Positions 50,881 to 59,542 of a stretch of DNA of 64,000 nt are shown here, piece by piece (position 1 is the stretch's first letter; every line of letters starts with the position of its first letter). The notes below the pieces were generated by a model. The model was not told where the DNA came from, did not search any database, and saw nothing but the letters and a program-made list of their open reading frames with translations. Made by a program: the position numbers and the translations under genes. The stretch comes from Haloechinothrix_A salitolerans (GTDB lineage: Bacteria; Actinomycetota; Actinomycetes; Mycobacteriales; Pseudonocardiaceae): assembly GCF_039544105.1 (NCBI RefSeq), contig NZ_BAABLA010000118.1. One strand, given 5' to 3'.

Positions 50881-51728
50881 CGCCAGTCGTCGGTTTCGTC
50901 GGGCTCGGCGCCATCGGCAAGCCGATGGCGCTGCGGCTGGCGGCATCGGAGCTGGACGTGGTGGTGTTCGACGTCGTGGCCGAACCGGTCACCGAGCTGG
51001 TCGGCGCGGGTGCCGAGACCGCTGGGAGTGTCGCGGAGCTCGCGGGCCGGGTCGACGTCCTGTGCGTGATGGTGCGCGACGACGACCAGGTGCGCGACGT
51101 GCTTGGCGAGGCCATCGGCGGTGCGCGGGACGGGCTGACCGTCGCGATCCACTCCACGGTCGCACCGGACACCCCAGACGCGCTGGCCGACACCGCGGCC
51201 CGCCACGGCGTGCGGGTCGTGGACGCGCCGGTCAGCGGCGGCGCCATGGGCGCGGCGGACGGCACGCTGGCGATCATGGCCGGGGGTAGCGAGGACGCCG
51301 TCGACGCGTGTCGCCCGGTATTCGACGCGATGGCGGGCAAGGTCGTGCACGCTGGGCCGATCGGGGCGGGCACCAGGATGAAGCTGGCCCGCAACCTGTT
51401 GCACTTCATCGCCTTCACCGCGGCCACCGAGGCCCAACGGCTCGCCGAGGCCGCCGGGCTCGACCTGCTGGAGCTGGGCAGCGTCGTCCGGCACACCGAC
51501 ACGATCACCGGCGGGCCCGGCTCGATCATGCACCGCCCGACCACGGCACCGCTCGACCCGGACGACTTCTGGTACGGGGTGTTCGACCATGTGCGGGCGC
51601 TGGGGGAGAAGGACCTGCGGTTCGCGATCGGGCTGGCCGACGACCTCGGTGTCGACGTGCCGCTGGCGCGTCACGCGCTCGACCGGCTGGCGGCAGGGCT
51701 GGGACTACCAACGCGGGAGGACGCGTGA
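50877..51728 (+). CDS. Beta-hydroxyacid dehydrogenase family (HIBADH/GarR-like)
   Basis: 283 residues. GFVGLGAIGKPMALRL is the NAD(P) motif, DAPVSGGAMGAADGTLAIMAGG the substrate-binding signature, GAGTRMKLARNLL carries the catalytic Lys, and LGEKDLRFAIGLADDLGVDVPLA the helical end. Such enzymes oxidise 3-hydroxy acids or reduce semialdehydes and imines. GTG start overlapping the SDR stop. Confidence 0.9.
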   Translation: MTPVVGFVGLGAIGKPMALRLAASELDVVVFDVVAEPVTELVGAGAETAGSVAELAGRVDVLCVMVRDDDQVRDVLGEAIGGARDGLTVAIHSTVAPDTPDALADTAARHGVRVVDAPVSGGAMGAADGTLAIMAGGSEDAVDACRPVFDAMAGKVVHAGPIGAGTRMKLARNLLHFIAFTAATEAQRLAEAAGLDLLELGSVVRHTDTITGGPGSIMHRPTTAPLDPDDFWYGVFDHVRALGEKDLRFAIGLADDLGVDVPLARHALDRLAAGLGLPTREDA

Positions 51729-52108
51729 GCGAATTCGACGAGTTGCCCGAGACCCGGCGTCGCGGACTGCGGCGGATGGAGCAGGTGTACGGCTTCGAGA
51801 TGTCCGACGGCGACGGCGACTTCTTCCGCTACACCGTCGACCATCTCTTCGCCGACATCTGGAACCGGCCGGGGCTCTCCGATCGCGACCGGCGACTGCT
51901 GCTGATCGGGGTGCTCACCGCGACCGGTGCCGCCGACGTCCTCGGCATCCAGGTGCCCGCGGCGCACGCCAACGGTGAGCTGTCCGACGTCGAACTGCGC
52001 GAGATCGTGATCTTCCTCAGCCACTACACGGGGTGGCAGAACGGCGCCCGGCTCAACACCGTCGTCGAGGACGCCATCGGGAAGGCCGCACGGAAGTCCG
52101 GCGCATGA
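51725..52108 (+). CDS. Carboxymuconolactone decarboxylase (AhpD-like) family protein
   Basis: 127 residues. SDRDRRLLLIGVLTATGA and LREIVIFLSHYTGWQNGARLNTVV are the conserved CMD helices with a histidine at the usual active position. The redox C-x-x-C of AhpD is missing, so it is more like the decarboxylase or lactone-acting branch than a peroxidase. Overlaps both neighbours by four bases. Possibly acts on a ring-opened or lactone intermediate. Confidence 0.87.
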   Translation: MSEFDELPETRRRGLRRMEQVYGFEMSDGDGDFFRYTVDHLFADIWNRPGLSDRDRRLLLIGVLTATGAADVLGIQVPAAHANGELSDVELREIVIFLSHYTGWQNGARLNTVVEDAIGKAARKSGA

Positions 52109-53025
52109 CCAGCACGCAGCCCTGTCAAACCCCAGCGACCCTGAGCGAGGATAGTGCCATGCGCCACGGCGTCGTCCTGTTCACATCGGATCGCGGCATC
52201 ACGCCCGCCGCGCTCGCCGCCGCGGCCGAGGCACGCGGCTTCGACACGATCTACGTGCCCGAGCACACCCACATCCCCGTGAAGCGGGAAGCCGTCCACC
52301 CCGGCACCGGCGACGCGACGCTGCCCGACGACCGCTACCTGCGCACCCTCGACCCCTGGGTGTCGCTGGCGACCGCGGCCGCTGTCACCAGCCGGATCCG
52401 GCTCGCCACGGCGGTGGCGCTGCCGGTGGAGTCCGACCCGATCACGCTGGCCAAGTCCATCGCCACGCTCGACCACCTTTCCGGTGGCCGCGTGACGCTC
52501 GGTGCCGGGTTCGGCTGGAACACCGACGAACTCGCAGACCACCACGTGCCAGCGGATCGACGTCGCACCGTGCTGCGCGAGTACGTCGAGGCGATGCGGG
52601 CGCTGTGGACGCAGGAGGAAGCCTCCTACGCCGGGGAGTACGTGTCGTTCGGCCCGTCGTGGGCGTACCCGAAGCCGGTGCAGCCGCACATCCCGCTGGT
52701 CATCGGCGCGGGAGGCGGGCCGAAGACGTTCCGCTGGATCGCACGTAACGCCGACGGCTGGATGACGACCCCGTACGAGCAGGACATCACCCCGAAGGTC
52801 GACGCGCTTCGCGAGGCGTGGGCGGACGCGGGACGCTCCGGGCGCCCCCAGGTACACGTGTTGGTCGCCGCGAAGCCGACGCCGGAGCAGCTCGCGACCT
52901 GGCACGAGTTGGGTGTCGACGAGCTGATCTGGGGCGTGCCCGACAAATCCGAGGCCGACGTCGTGTCCTATCTGGACAGACTGGCAGGCAAGCTCGAACT
53001 GACCGCTGAAGGAGACAACGAATGA
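52105..53025 (+). CDS. Luciferase-like (LLM) F420-dependent oxidoreductase
   Basis: 306 residues. FDTIYVPEHTHIP, TSRIRLATAVALPVESDPITLAKSIATLDHLSGGRVTLGAGFGWN (in part) and VQPHIPLVIGAGGG are the features of the F420-dependent LLM class, including the non-prolyl cis-peptide strand. TIM-barrel enzymes of this group oxidise alcohols or reduce double bonds with F420. It suggests, with the Ddn-like gene at 22.8 kb, that F420 chemistry takes part in the pathway. Confidence 0.9.
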   Translation: MTSTQPCQTPATLSEDSAMRHGVVLFTSDRGITPAALAAAAEARGFDTIYVPEHTHIPVKREAVHPGTGDATLPDDRYLRTLDPWVSLATAAAVTSRIRLATAVALPVESDPITLAKSIATLDHLSGGRVTLGAGFGWNTDELADHHVPADRRRTVLREYVEAMRALWTQEEASYAGEYVSFGPSWAYPKPVQPHIPLVIGAGGGPKTFRWIARNADGWMTTPYEQDITPKVDALREAWADAGRSGRPQVHVLVAAKPTPEQLATWHELGVDELIWGVPDKSEADVVSYLDRLAGKLELTAEGDNE

Positions 53026-54497
53026 CCGAGCGGCCCTCCGGCACGGCGGTGCCCGACGTCCTCGACACCTCGGTGCTGACCGCCGACACCGAGTCCTACG
53101 ACGTCGTGGTCGTCGGCTTCGGCATCGCCGGCGGCTGCGCGGCGCTCGAGGCGGCACGGGCGGGCGCGCGGGTGCTGGTGCTGGAACGGGCCGCCGCGCA
53201 TGGCGGTACGACGGCCATGGCGGGCGGGCACTTCTACCTCGGCGGCGGCACCGCCGTGCAGAAGGCGACCGGGCACGACGACTCGCCAGAAGAGATGTAC
53301 CGGTACCTGGTCGCGAATTCGCTCGACCCCGACCACGACAAGATCCGCGCCTACTGCGAAGGCTCGGTGGAGCACTTCGACTGGCTTGAGGCGCTGGGCT
53401 TCGAGTTCGAACGCTCCTATTTCGCCGAGAAGGCCGTCATCCAGCCGGGTACGGAAGGGCTGATGTACACCGGCAACGAGAAGGTCTGGCCGTATCTGGA
53501 CGCGGCGACACCCGCGCCACGCGGGCACAAGGTGCCGGTGCCCGGCGACACCGACGGCGCCAAGCTCGTGGTGGACCTGCTGCGCGACCGGATGGACGAG
53601 GCGGGCGTCGACGTCTGGTACGAGACCGGCGCGACCAACCTGATCACGGACGCCGCTGGCGAGGTGGCCGGGCTGGCGTGGCGGTCGTTCCAGGAGACCG
53701 GTGTCGTGCGGACACCGGCCGCGGTGATCGCGGCCGGGGGATTCGTGATGAACCCGGACATGGTCGCCGAGCACACGCCCGCGCTCGGGTCGAAGCTGTT
53801 CACGCTCGGCTCGACGTACGACGACGGGCTCGGCATTCGCCTTGGGATGTCCGTGGGCGCCGAGTTGGAGCACATGGCCGAGCCGTTCATCACCGCTCCG
53901 TTCTACCCGCCAGCGACGCTGGTGACCGGGCTGATCGTGAACAAGGAAGGACGTCGGTTCGTCGCCGAGGACAGCTACCACGCGCGCACGTCGTACCACG
54001 TGATGCACCAGCCCGACGCGACGGCGTATCTCATCGTGGACAGCGAACACGCCGATCATCCGTCGATGTCCCTGGTGCCGTTCATCGACGGCTGGGAGAC
54101 CGTCGAGGAGATGGAGCGCGGGCTCGGGCTGCCGGACGGCGCGCTGGCGGCGACCCTGGCGCGCTACAACGACCATGCCGCGCGGGGCGAGGACCCGGAC
54201 TTCCACAAGCACCCCGACTGGCTGGCGCCGCAGGACGTCGGCCCGTGGGCCGCCTACAACCTGAGCCTGGGCACCGCGCTGTACGCCGGGTTCACGCTCG
54301 GCGGGATGAGCGTGACCGCCGACGGACAGGTGCGCCGCGGCGACGGGTCCGTCATCGGCGGGCTCTACGCGGCGGGCGCCTGCGCGTCGAACATCGCCCA
54401 GGACGGTCAGGGCTACTGCTCCGGCCTCCAGCTGGGTGAGGGGTCGTTCTTCGGCAGGCGCGCTGGACGCCACGCCGCGGGGAGGGCCCGTGGCTGA
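53022..54497 (+). CDS. FAD-dependent dehydrogenase, ketosteroid-dehydrogenase-like (Rv0785-type)
   Basis: 491 residues. VVVVGFGIAGGCAALEAARAG and VLERAAAHGGTTAMAGGHFYLGGGT form the FAD site of the fumarate-reductase/KstD superfamily; LIVNKEGRRFVAEDS is the capping region and the C-terminal GGLYAAGACASNIAQDGQGYCSGLQLGEGSFFGRRAG (in pieces) the second FAD contact. It would introduce a double bond, as KstD does in ring A. The usual KstD tyrosines were not located, so the substrate may differ. Confidence 0.9.
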   Translation: MTERPSGTAVPDVLDTSVLTADTESYDVVVVGFGIAGGCAALEAARAGARVLVLERAAAHGGTTAMAGGHFYLGGGTAVQKATGHDDSPEEMYRYLVANSLDPDHDKIRAYCEGSVEHFDWLEALGFEFERSYFAEKAVIQPGTEGLMYTGNEKVWPYLDAATPAPRGHKVPVPGDTDGAKLVVDLLRDRMDEAGVDVWYETGATNLITDAAGEVAGLAWRSFQETGVVRTPAAVIAAGGFVMNPDMVAEHTPALGSKLFTLGSTYDDGLGIRLGMSVGAELEHMAEPFITAPFYPPATLVTGLIVNKEGRRFVAEDSYHARTSYHVMHQPDATAYLIVDSEHADHPSMSLVPFIDGWETVEEMERGLGLPDGALAATLARYNDHAARGEDPDFHKHPDWLAPQDVGPWAAYNLSLGTALYAGFTLGGMSVTADGQVRRGDGSVIGGLYAAGACASNIAQDGQGYCSGLQLGEGSFFGRRAGRHAAGRARG

Positions 54498-55206
54498 GCC
54501 AGCGGGCCGCGAGTCGCACCGTGGCGTGCCGGGTGCGCGCGAGGCGGGCTTCACCGCACCCGAGGACACCCCCGAACTTCGGCGCCGCCGGGAGGCCGTC
54601 GCCGCCCTTGGCGCGCGGCTACGAGAGCTGACCGAGACGTCGATCCGCACCGAGGTACCGGTCGACGTCCTGGAACAGGCCGCTATCGACGTCGAATCCG
54701 TGACGGCGACGCTGCGCGAACGGCAACGTAAGCCGCAGCAGCCCGCGTCCGTCGACGACCTCATCGGCGGGAAGCGGATGTTCAACCCGGTCATCGGCGA
54801 GGGACATCCCAGCGCGCCGCCGGTGGAGTACTTCACCGACGGCGAGCGGGTCGAGGGCCGCTGCACGCTCGGGCTGACGCACGAGGGGCCGCCGATGTCC
54901 ACGCACGGCGGGATCAGCGCGCTCCTCCTGGACCAGATCCTCGGACACGCGGCCGCCGCGGCGGGCAACGCGGGCCCCACGACGGACCTGACGGTGCGGT
55001 ACCGCAAACCGGTACCGCTGGATGTGCCGCTGCGGATCTGGGCGAGGGTCGTCAGCGTCGAGGACGGTCACGCCCTCGCCACGGGCGCCATCGCCACGAT
55101 GTCGGACCCGGAGTCCGCGCTGGTCGAGGCGGAGGCACGGTTCCGCACGCTCAGCCGCGAGCAGGCGATGCGGATCTTCCCTGCCCTGTTCAGCCAGGCG
55201 CGCTGA
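54490..55206 (+). CDS. PaaI-type hotdog thioesterase
   Basis: 238 residues. The C-terminal 130 residues are a hotdog domain (GLTHEGPPMSTHGGISALLLDQILGHAA, then LTVRYRKPVPLDVPLRIWARVV) of acyl-CoA thioesterases. About 95 N-terminal residues are an additional charged, probably helical, region not usual in PaaI. GGAGGG precedes the GTG. As last gene of the CYP51 operon it probably releases an acid from CoA. Confidence 0.87.
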   Translation: MAEPAGRESHRGVPGAREAGFTAPEDTPELRRRREAVAALGARLRELTETSIRTEVPVDVLEQAAIDVESVTATLRERQRKPQQPASVDDLIGGKRMFNPVIGEGHPSAPPVEYFTDGERVEGRCTLGLTHEGPPMSTHGGISALLLDQILGHAAAAAGNAGPTTDLTVRYRKPVPLDVPLRIWARVVSVEDGHALATGAIATMSDPESALVEAEARFRTLSREQAMRIFPALFSQAR

Positions 55207-55207
55207 C

Positions 55208-55223
55208 GCCGTGCGGGCACGGC
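55208..55223 (+). terminator. Small hairpin after the CYP51 operon
   Basis: GCCGTG and CACGGC pair around CGGG immediately past the thioesterase stop. The stem is short, so this is a weak or partial terminator. Confidence 0.4.
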
Positions 55224-55283
55224 GCCCCGTCACCGGCGCGCGTCGCGGCGGCGTCCCGCGCACGCGCGGTTACGATCAATGGC

Positions 55284-55844
55284 ATGGAGCCGGTTCGCCG
55301 AATCGTCGGCGGTCGCAGGGCGGACACCGTCCAGCGACTGCTCGACGCCGCACTCGAGGAAATCCGCGCCGTCGAGTACGGGGAGTTGTCGGTGCGCTCG
55401 GTCGCGCGGCGGGCCGACGTCTCGCCCGCGACCGCCTATACCTACTTCTCGTCGAAGGACCACCTCATCAGCTCGGTGGTGTGGCGGCGGATCCAAGACG
55501 TCACGTCGTCGTTCACCGACGACACCGACCTGCACGACATGGTTCGGCGCATCACCGACGTCTTCGCGGACGAACCGGAACTCAGCCGGGCATGCACCAC
55601 CGCGTTGCTCGGCGACGACCCCGAGGTCACGCGGCTCAGGGACGAGATAGGCACCGAGATGGCCAAGTCGCTGTCGCGCGCGCTCGGGTCGTTGCCGCCC
55701 GAGGCGGTGAACTCGGTGACGATGGCGTTCGTCGGTGGCCTGGTGCTTTCCGGCATGGGCTACATCCCGTTCGACGAGGTCGCCGACCGCATGGTGGACA
55801 TGGTGCGGCAGTTCCAGCCGACAGGCCGCCGCGCGAAGCGCTGA
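55284..55844 (+). CDS. TetR-family regulator (TetR-2), paralogue of TetR-1
   Basis: 186 residues. ADTVQRLLDAALEEIRAVEYGELSVRSVARRADVSPATAYTYFSSKDHLI parallels TetR-1 along the whole HTH, including the ATAYTYFSSK recognition region, and the ACTTALLGDDPEV block recurs in both ligand domains. No TnGACAnnTGTCnA site was found in the 80 bp upstream. It may bind the same palindromes, or respond to a different ligand. It follows the CYP51 operon in the same direction. Confidence 0.88.
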   Translation: MEPVRRIVGGRRADTVQRLLDAALEEIRAVEYGELSVRSVARRADVSPATAYTYFSSKDHLISSVVWRRIQDVTSSFTDDTDLHDMVRRITDVFADEPELSRACTTALLGDDPEVTRLRDEIGTEMAKSLSRALGSLPPEAVNSVTMAFVGGLVLSGMGYIPFDEVADRMVDMVRQFQPTGRRAKR

Positions 55845-55906
55845 TGTTCCGGTGACCGGAACACCGCCCTCGGCGTTTGGCCGGTCGATCCGGCATGCTG
55901 GCCGAC

Positions 55907-56728
55907 ATGAACGCGAACGCCGACGTGATGACCGATAGCGCACAGCGGGCCGCGGCACGGCTGGAGACCGCGGCCGCGACGGCGGTGCCGTGCGCGCCGG
56001 TCCGGGACCTGATCGGGCGCGATGACATCGCGCTGGCCTACACCGTGCAGCGGATCGGCACCGAACGTCGTCTCGCGGCGGGTGCGACGGTGGTCGGCCG
56101 CAAGATCGGTCTCACGTCGGAAGCGGTGCAGCAGCAGCTCGGCGTGCACCAGCCCGACTTCGGGGTGCTGTTCGACGACATGGAGGTCGGCGAGGACGGG
56201 CGCGTCCCGCCAGGATGGTTGTTACAGCCGAAGGCGGAGGCCGAGCTGGCGTTCGTGCTCGGCGCCGACCTCGACGTCGAGGACGTCGACGTCGCCCTCG
56301 CCCGCGACGCGGTCGAGTACGCGACCCCGGCGCTGGAGATCGTCGACAGCCGCATCGCCAACTGGGACATCTCGTTCGGTGACACCGTCGCCGACAACGC
56401 GTCGAGCGGCATGTACGTGCTGGGTACTCAGCGGCTGAGCCTGTCCGAGTTCTCACCACGCGACGTCGCGATGACGATGTGGATCGACGGCGAGGTCGTC
56501 TCCACCGGCAGCGGTGCCGCCTGCCTCGGGGACCCGCTCAACGCCCTGGCGTGGCTGGCGCGCACCGCGCGGGAGTTCGGCGAGCCGCTGCGGGCTGGGC
56601 AGGTGATCCTCTCCGGCGCGCTGGGGCCGATGGTCTCGCTCGCGCGGGGATCGGTGGCGGAGGTGGAGATCACCGCCGACGGCCGTTCGCTCGGCACCGT
56701 GCGGTTCCGGTATGAGGAGCGCGCGTAG
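55907..56728 (+). CDS. 2-keto-4-pentenoate hydratase (MhpD/HsaE-like)
   Basis: 273 residues. GRKIGLTSEAVQQQLGVHQPDFGVLFDDM, PKAEAELAFVLGADL with the metal-binding Glu residues, VEYATPALEIVDSRIANWDISFGDTVADNASSGMYVLG (in pieces), and GQVILSGALGPMV are the hydratase signatures. These enzymes add water to 2-hydroxypenta-2,4-dienoate in meta-cleavage pathways, including steroid catabolism (HsaE/TesE). The aldolase and acylating dehydrogenase usually next to it are not here. Separate promoter likely. Confidence 0.9.
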   Translation: MNANADVMTDSAQRAAARLETAAATAVPCAPVRDLIGRDDIALAYTVQRIGTERRLAAGATVVGRKIGLTSEAVQQQLGVHQPDFGVLFDDMEVGEDGRVPPGWLLQPKAEAELAFVLGADLDVEDVDVALARDAVEYATPALEIVDSRIANWDISFGDTVADNASSGMYVLGTQRLSLSEFSPRDVAMTMWIDGEVVSTGSGAACLGDPLNALAWLARTAREFGEPLRAGQVILSGALGPMVSLARGSVAEVEITADGRSLGTVRFRYEERA

Positions 56729-56786
56729 CGCGGTCTCGACGTCTAGGCGGTCGGCTGCCGCGCGCTCGGCGTCCCGGGCCGGTTCC

Positions 56787-56855
56787 GCTACACGCCCGGT
56801 GTGTCAAGAAAATGTCGGATTCGTCCGTCCTCGGTTGACACGGCGGGCGTGTAGC
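56787..56855 (-). repeat. 69-nt hairpin repeat, copy 4 (inverted)
   Basis: Read on the minus strand it starts GCTACACGCCCGCCGTGTCAA and ends TTGACACACC + GGGCGTGTAGC, with the loop GACGAATCCGACATTTTC shared with copies 5 and 6. It lies between two convergent genes. Confidence 0.78.
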
Positions 56856-56898
56856 GGGTCCACGCGCGGTGTGGCACGGCGAATCCAGCGTGCGACAC

Positions 56899-57870
56899 TC
56901 ACCCCGCGCGTCCCTGTTGCCGCTGCGCGCCGCGCGCCAACGCCGCGAGCAGCTTGCGCTTGAGGCGCGGTGGGTCGTTCGCCTCCCGCCAACCCCAGCG
57001 CACGATCTCGTATCCGGCGTCGATCAGCATCTCCTCGCGGCGCTTTTCCGCGCGCACGACGTCCAATGTGGAACATCGATCGTCCGGCCGGTATTTGGCC
57101 AGGCCGTCCGCTTCGCCGATGACCTTGACGCCGTCCCACAGGAAATCGACCCGCGCGAGGATTCCCCGCTCGTCGCCGAGCACCACCTGGGTGCGCGGCG
57201 CGGGGACGCCTTCCTGGTGCATCGCCACACGGGACACCGACTCCAGCGCCGACTCCGCTTTCGGGTCGGCGAATAGCACCGCACGACGGGCACGGTCGAT
57301 GTGCGGCCAGCCGTCGCAATCGTTCAACACGCGGTAGAGCTGCGATAACGACGTCCGTTCTTTTCGTAGCGCGGAGTCGACGAGCACCACGCCCTCGGCG
57401 AACCTCGCGTCCCGAGCGAGGTCGACCGCCGTTCGCGCGGCCGACGTGACCCTCGCGCCGAACCGTTCGTGACGGTGATGCGCGGGGAGCGTCGCTCGGC
57501 GGACGAGGACGTCCCGCCGGTGCCGGGTGTGGACGTCCTCGTCGTCCGTGATCACGACGAGCCCCGAGGAGTACTCGCGGAGGGAGTCCAGCCCCCATAC
57601 CTGTGCGGCGGAGCTGCCGCCTCCGACGGCGTCGTACCGCAGGGTCAGGAGCAGCGCGGCGACGTCGAGTGCGTGACGTCGTTCCGGATGTGCGGCGACG
57701 CGTTCCAGCAGCTCGGTGTCGACGTACACGCCGCGTCGAAGCAGCGTCCAGAACCCGTGGCGCAGTAGCCGCCGTATCTCGGTCGTGCTGAACCCGGCGC
57801 CGCGCGCCTGCGCCGCCGTGAACGGACCCCCAGTGCTGGCCCGCACCGCAGCGAGCCGGTCGTGTGACAT
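56899..57870 (-). CDS. AbiEi-antitoxin-like protein with C-terminal endonuclease-like domain
   Basis: 323 residues. The N-terminal part (FTAAQARGAGFSTTEIRRLLRHGFWTLLRRGVYVD) is the winged-helix AbiEi antitoxin-type domain. The C terminus (RVDFLWDGVKVIGEADG, LDVVRAEKRREEMLIDAGYEIVRWGWRE) has the shape of a DUF559/Vsr-like PD-(D/E)XK nuclease core, with Asp, Glu and Lys in the right order. Such fused proteins are common in actinobacteria as stand-alone genes; no AbiEii toxin is adjacent. Function uncertain. Confidence 0.75.
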   Translation of the reverse strand: MSHDRLAAVRASTGGPFTAAQARGAGFSTTEIRRLLRHGFWTLLRRGVYVDTELLERVAAHPERRHALDVAALLLTLRYDAVGGGSSAAQVWGLDSLREYSSGLVVITDDEDVHTRHRRDVLVRRATLPAHHRHERFGARVTSAARTAVDLARDARFAEGVVLVDSALRKERTSLSQLYRVLNDCDGWPHIDRARRAVLFADPKAESALESVSRVAMHQEGVPAPRTQVVLGDERGILARVDFLWDGVKVIGEADGLAKYRPDDRCSTLDVVRAEKRREEMLIDAGYEIVRWGWREANDPPRLKRKLLAALARGAQRQQGRAG

Positions 57871-57894
57871 GGACCACACGGTATCGGGTCGCAC

Positions 57895-58012
57895 CGACAG
57901 TCAGCGCGGCTCCGGCCGCGAGCGGGCCTCGCTTGACGCCCGCTGTGTCAACCGAGACCGGATGAATCCGACATTTTCTTGACGCAGCGGGCGCATAGCG
58001 AGCCGCCTGGTC
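57895..58012 (+). repeat. 118-bp direct repeat (left), containing hairpin copy 5 at 57931-57999
   Basis: Matches 59543-59660 at about 109 of 118 positions in the same orientation. The inner 69 nt (GCTTGACGCCCG to GCGCATAGC) is the hairpin element; its arms CGCTGTGTCAA and TTGACGCAGCG pair with one G-T. The two direct repeats bracket the DUF234 ATPase gene. Confidence 0.85.
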
Positions 58013-58023
58013 GTGAGGAGGCG

Positions 58024-59481
58024 TTAGCCCCACGTGGAGAGAACCTCCGCTGGGCCCCAGATCAGATCGACGTCGGCGGTGTCGAGATCGGCGCCCGCTC
58101 CGCTCAGTGAGACGATGGCGAGTCCGGATTCGCCAGGTTCGAAGCCGGGAAGATGCCGGACGCTGGCGAGCAGCGCTTTGAGGTCGTGACGGTCGAACGG
58201 GGAGTTCAACCACTTGATCGAGCCTGCGAAGTAGATCTGACTTGCCACGGGAGAGCGGTCGGCGCCGACGAGGTCGATCTCGGGGTTGAACTGGCGGTTC
58301 CACCAGCCGCCGACGACCTCAGCATTCGGCCATGGCACGGTCCCTGACGCGGCGGCGAGTTCTAGAGCATCACGGATCAACGGTTCTACGGCCTTGCCGC
58401 GCCAGGACGTCCAGCGCCGAACGAAAAGATCGTAGGCCTGCTTGGGACGTCCGCGGCGTGCGAGATCGTGCACCGCGCGCAGTACAGCGAGGTAGAGCCG
58501 CAGGTTGCTATCGGCCACTCGGTAGAGCGTGGGCTTGCCTGGACGAGTGGACAGCGGCTGGTCTGCGGCGATGACATGCTTCTCTTGGCTAAGCCGTCGT
58601 AGTAATGGTGACAGCGAGCCCGACGGGACGGTGCCTGCTGTTCCGCCTGCTGAGGCCGCGATGGTGGCGTGTGTGCGCTCTCCGCTGCCCACAGCCTCGA
58701 TCACTCGCCGCGCCTGGTCCGGCGTCGGGAACTCGGCCAACAATGTCGCTTCCGGAATGCCAAACACTGGTGCTGCGGGATCAGCACACTCTTGGTGGAT
58801 GAACTCCAGTGGAGCGGTGCGTTGCGGCCAGCTACGCAAAATGCCAGGCAAGCCGCCGGTGATGAGGTGGGCGTCAATGGTGTCCGCGGCGTCAAGATCG
58901 AGGGCCTGGCCGACCTCGCTGGGATTTAGCGGAGCGAGCACGAAGTTGTCGGCGCGTCCGTAGAAGGGCCGGTCGTATGCTGTGAGCCGCTCCATCATGT
59001 GGATGTCGCTACCCAATAGCAGCAGCAGAAGCGGATGGCGGGATAACAGTCTGTCCCACGCTGTCTGCAAGACTCCGTCGAACGATTCGTCCTGCTCGGA
59101 AAGCCACGGCAGTTCGTCGAGGACGACGATAGCCGGAGCCTGCGGAAGCACATTCGCAAGCGCCCGGAACGCGTCGGGCCAGCCGCCCGGCGCGGACTCG
59201 GGAACAAGTTCGGGGTCGACAGGTAGGCCGGATTCCTTCAGTTCGACGAGAAACGACGCGATGGCTTCCACTGGCGAGACACCTTTTGTCGCCGTGAAGA
59301 AGAAGTAAGGAACACCAGCTGAATCGCAGAACTCCTGGACGAGGCGTGATTTGCCGACCTGACGACGACCTCGAATGGCTACTGCTGTTCCCGTAGCCGT
59401 CTCCGAAACGCGGCTCAAACGTTTGCGCAGTGCCGCAAGCTCTGCAAATCGTCCCACGAACCCAGACATGCGCCGCTCCAT
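58024..59481 (-). CDS. AAA+ ATPase of the archaeal-type/DUF234 family
   Basis: 485 residues. GRFAELAALRKRL opens the domain, IRGRRQVGKSRLVQEF is Walker A, IVVLDELPWL Walker B, LLLLLGSDIHMME sensor 1. The C-terminal third holds a winged helix (TLYRVADSNLRLYL) and the DUF234 nuclease-like part (NPEIDLVGADRSPVASQIYFAGSIKW, with Asp and an E/Q-x-K-like triad altered to Q-I-Y/K). Such ATPases are widespread, often mobile, with poorly known roles. ATG at 59481 or 59469. The promoter is covered by repeated ATGTAGAT. Confidence 0.82.
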   Translation of the reverse strand: MERRMSGFVGRFAELAALRKRLSRVSETATGTAVAIRGRRQVGKSRLVQEFCDSAGVPYFFFTATKGVSPVEAIASFLVELKESGLPVDPELVPESAPGGWPDAFRALANVLPQAPAIVVLDELPWLSEQDESFDGVLQTAWDRLLSRHPLLLLLLGSDIHMMERLTAYDRPFYGRADNFVLAPLNPSEVGQALDLDAADTIDAHLITGGLPGILRSWPQRTAPLEFIHQECADPAAPVFGIPEATLLAEFPTPDQARRVIEAVGSGERTHATIAASAGGTAGTVPSGSLSPLLRRLSQEKHVIAADQPLSTRPGKPTLYRVADSNLRLYLAVLRAVHDLARRGRPKQAYDLFVRRWTSWRGKAVEPLIRDALELAAASGTVPWPNAEVVGGWWNRQFNPEIDLVGADRSPVASQIYFAGSIKWLNSPFDRHDLKALLASVRHLPGFEPGESGLAIVSLSGAGADLDTADVDLIWGPAEVLSTWG

Positions 59482-59492
59482 GTAGATTGAAT

Positions 59493-59515
59493 CTATGTAG
59501 ATCTTATCTACATAG
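59493..59515. promoter_or_regulatory. Inverted repeat upstream of the DUF234 ATPase
   Basis: CTATGTAGAT, three bases, ATCTACATAG: perfect 10-bp arms. A further ATGTAGAT lies at 59480-59487, over the proposed start. Likely an operator. Confidence 0.6.
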
Positions 59516-59542
59516 TAGCGCACTACCTAAGCACGCGTGAGT

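Noticed and set aside
52968..55007. Very long open frame (679 codons) on the minus strand
   Set aside because: It lies antisense to the flavoprotein and thioesterase genes, has Arg/His/Val-rich non-family sequence, and arises from GC-rich third positions.
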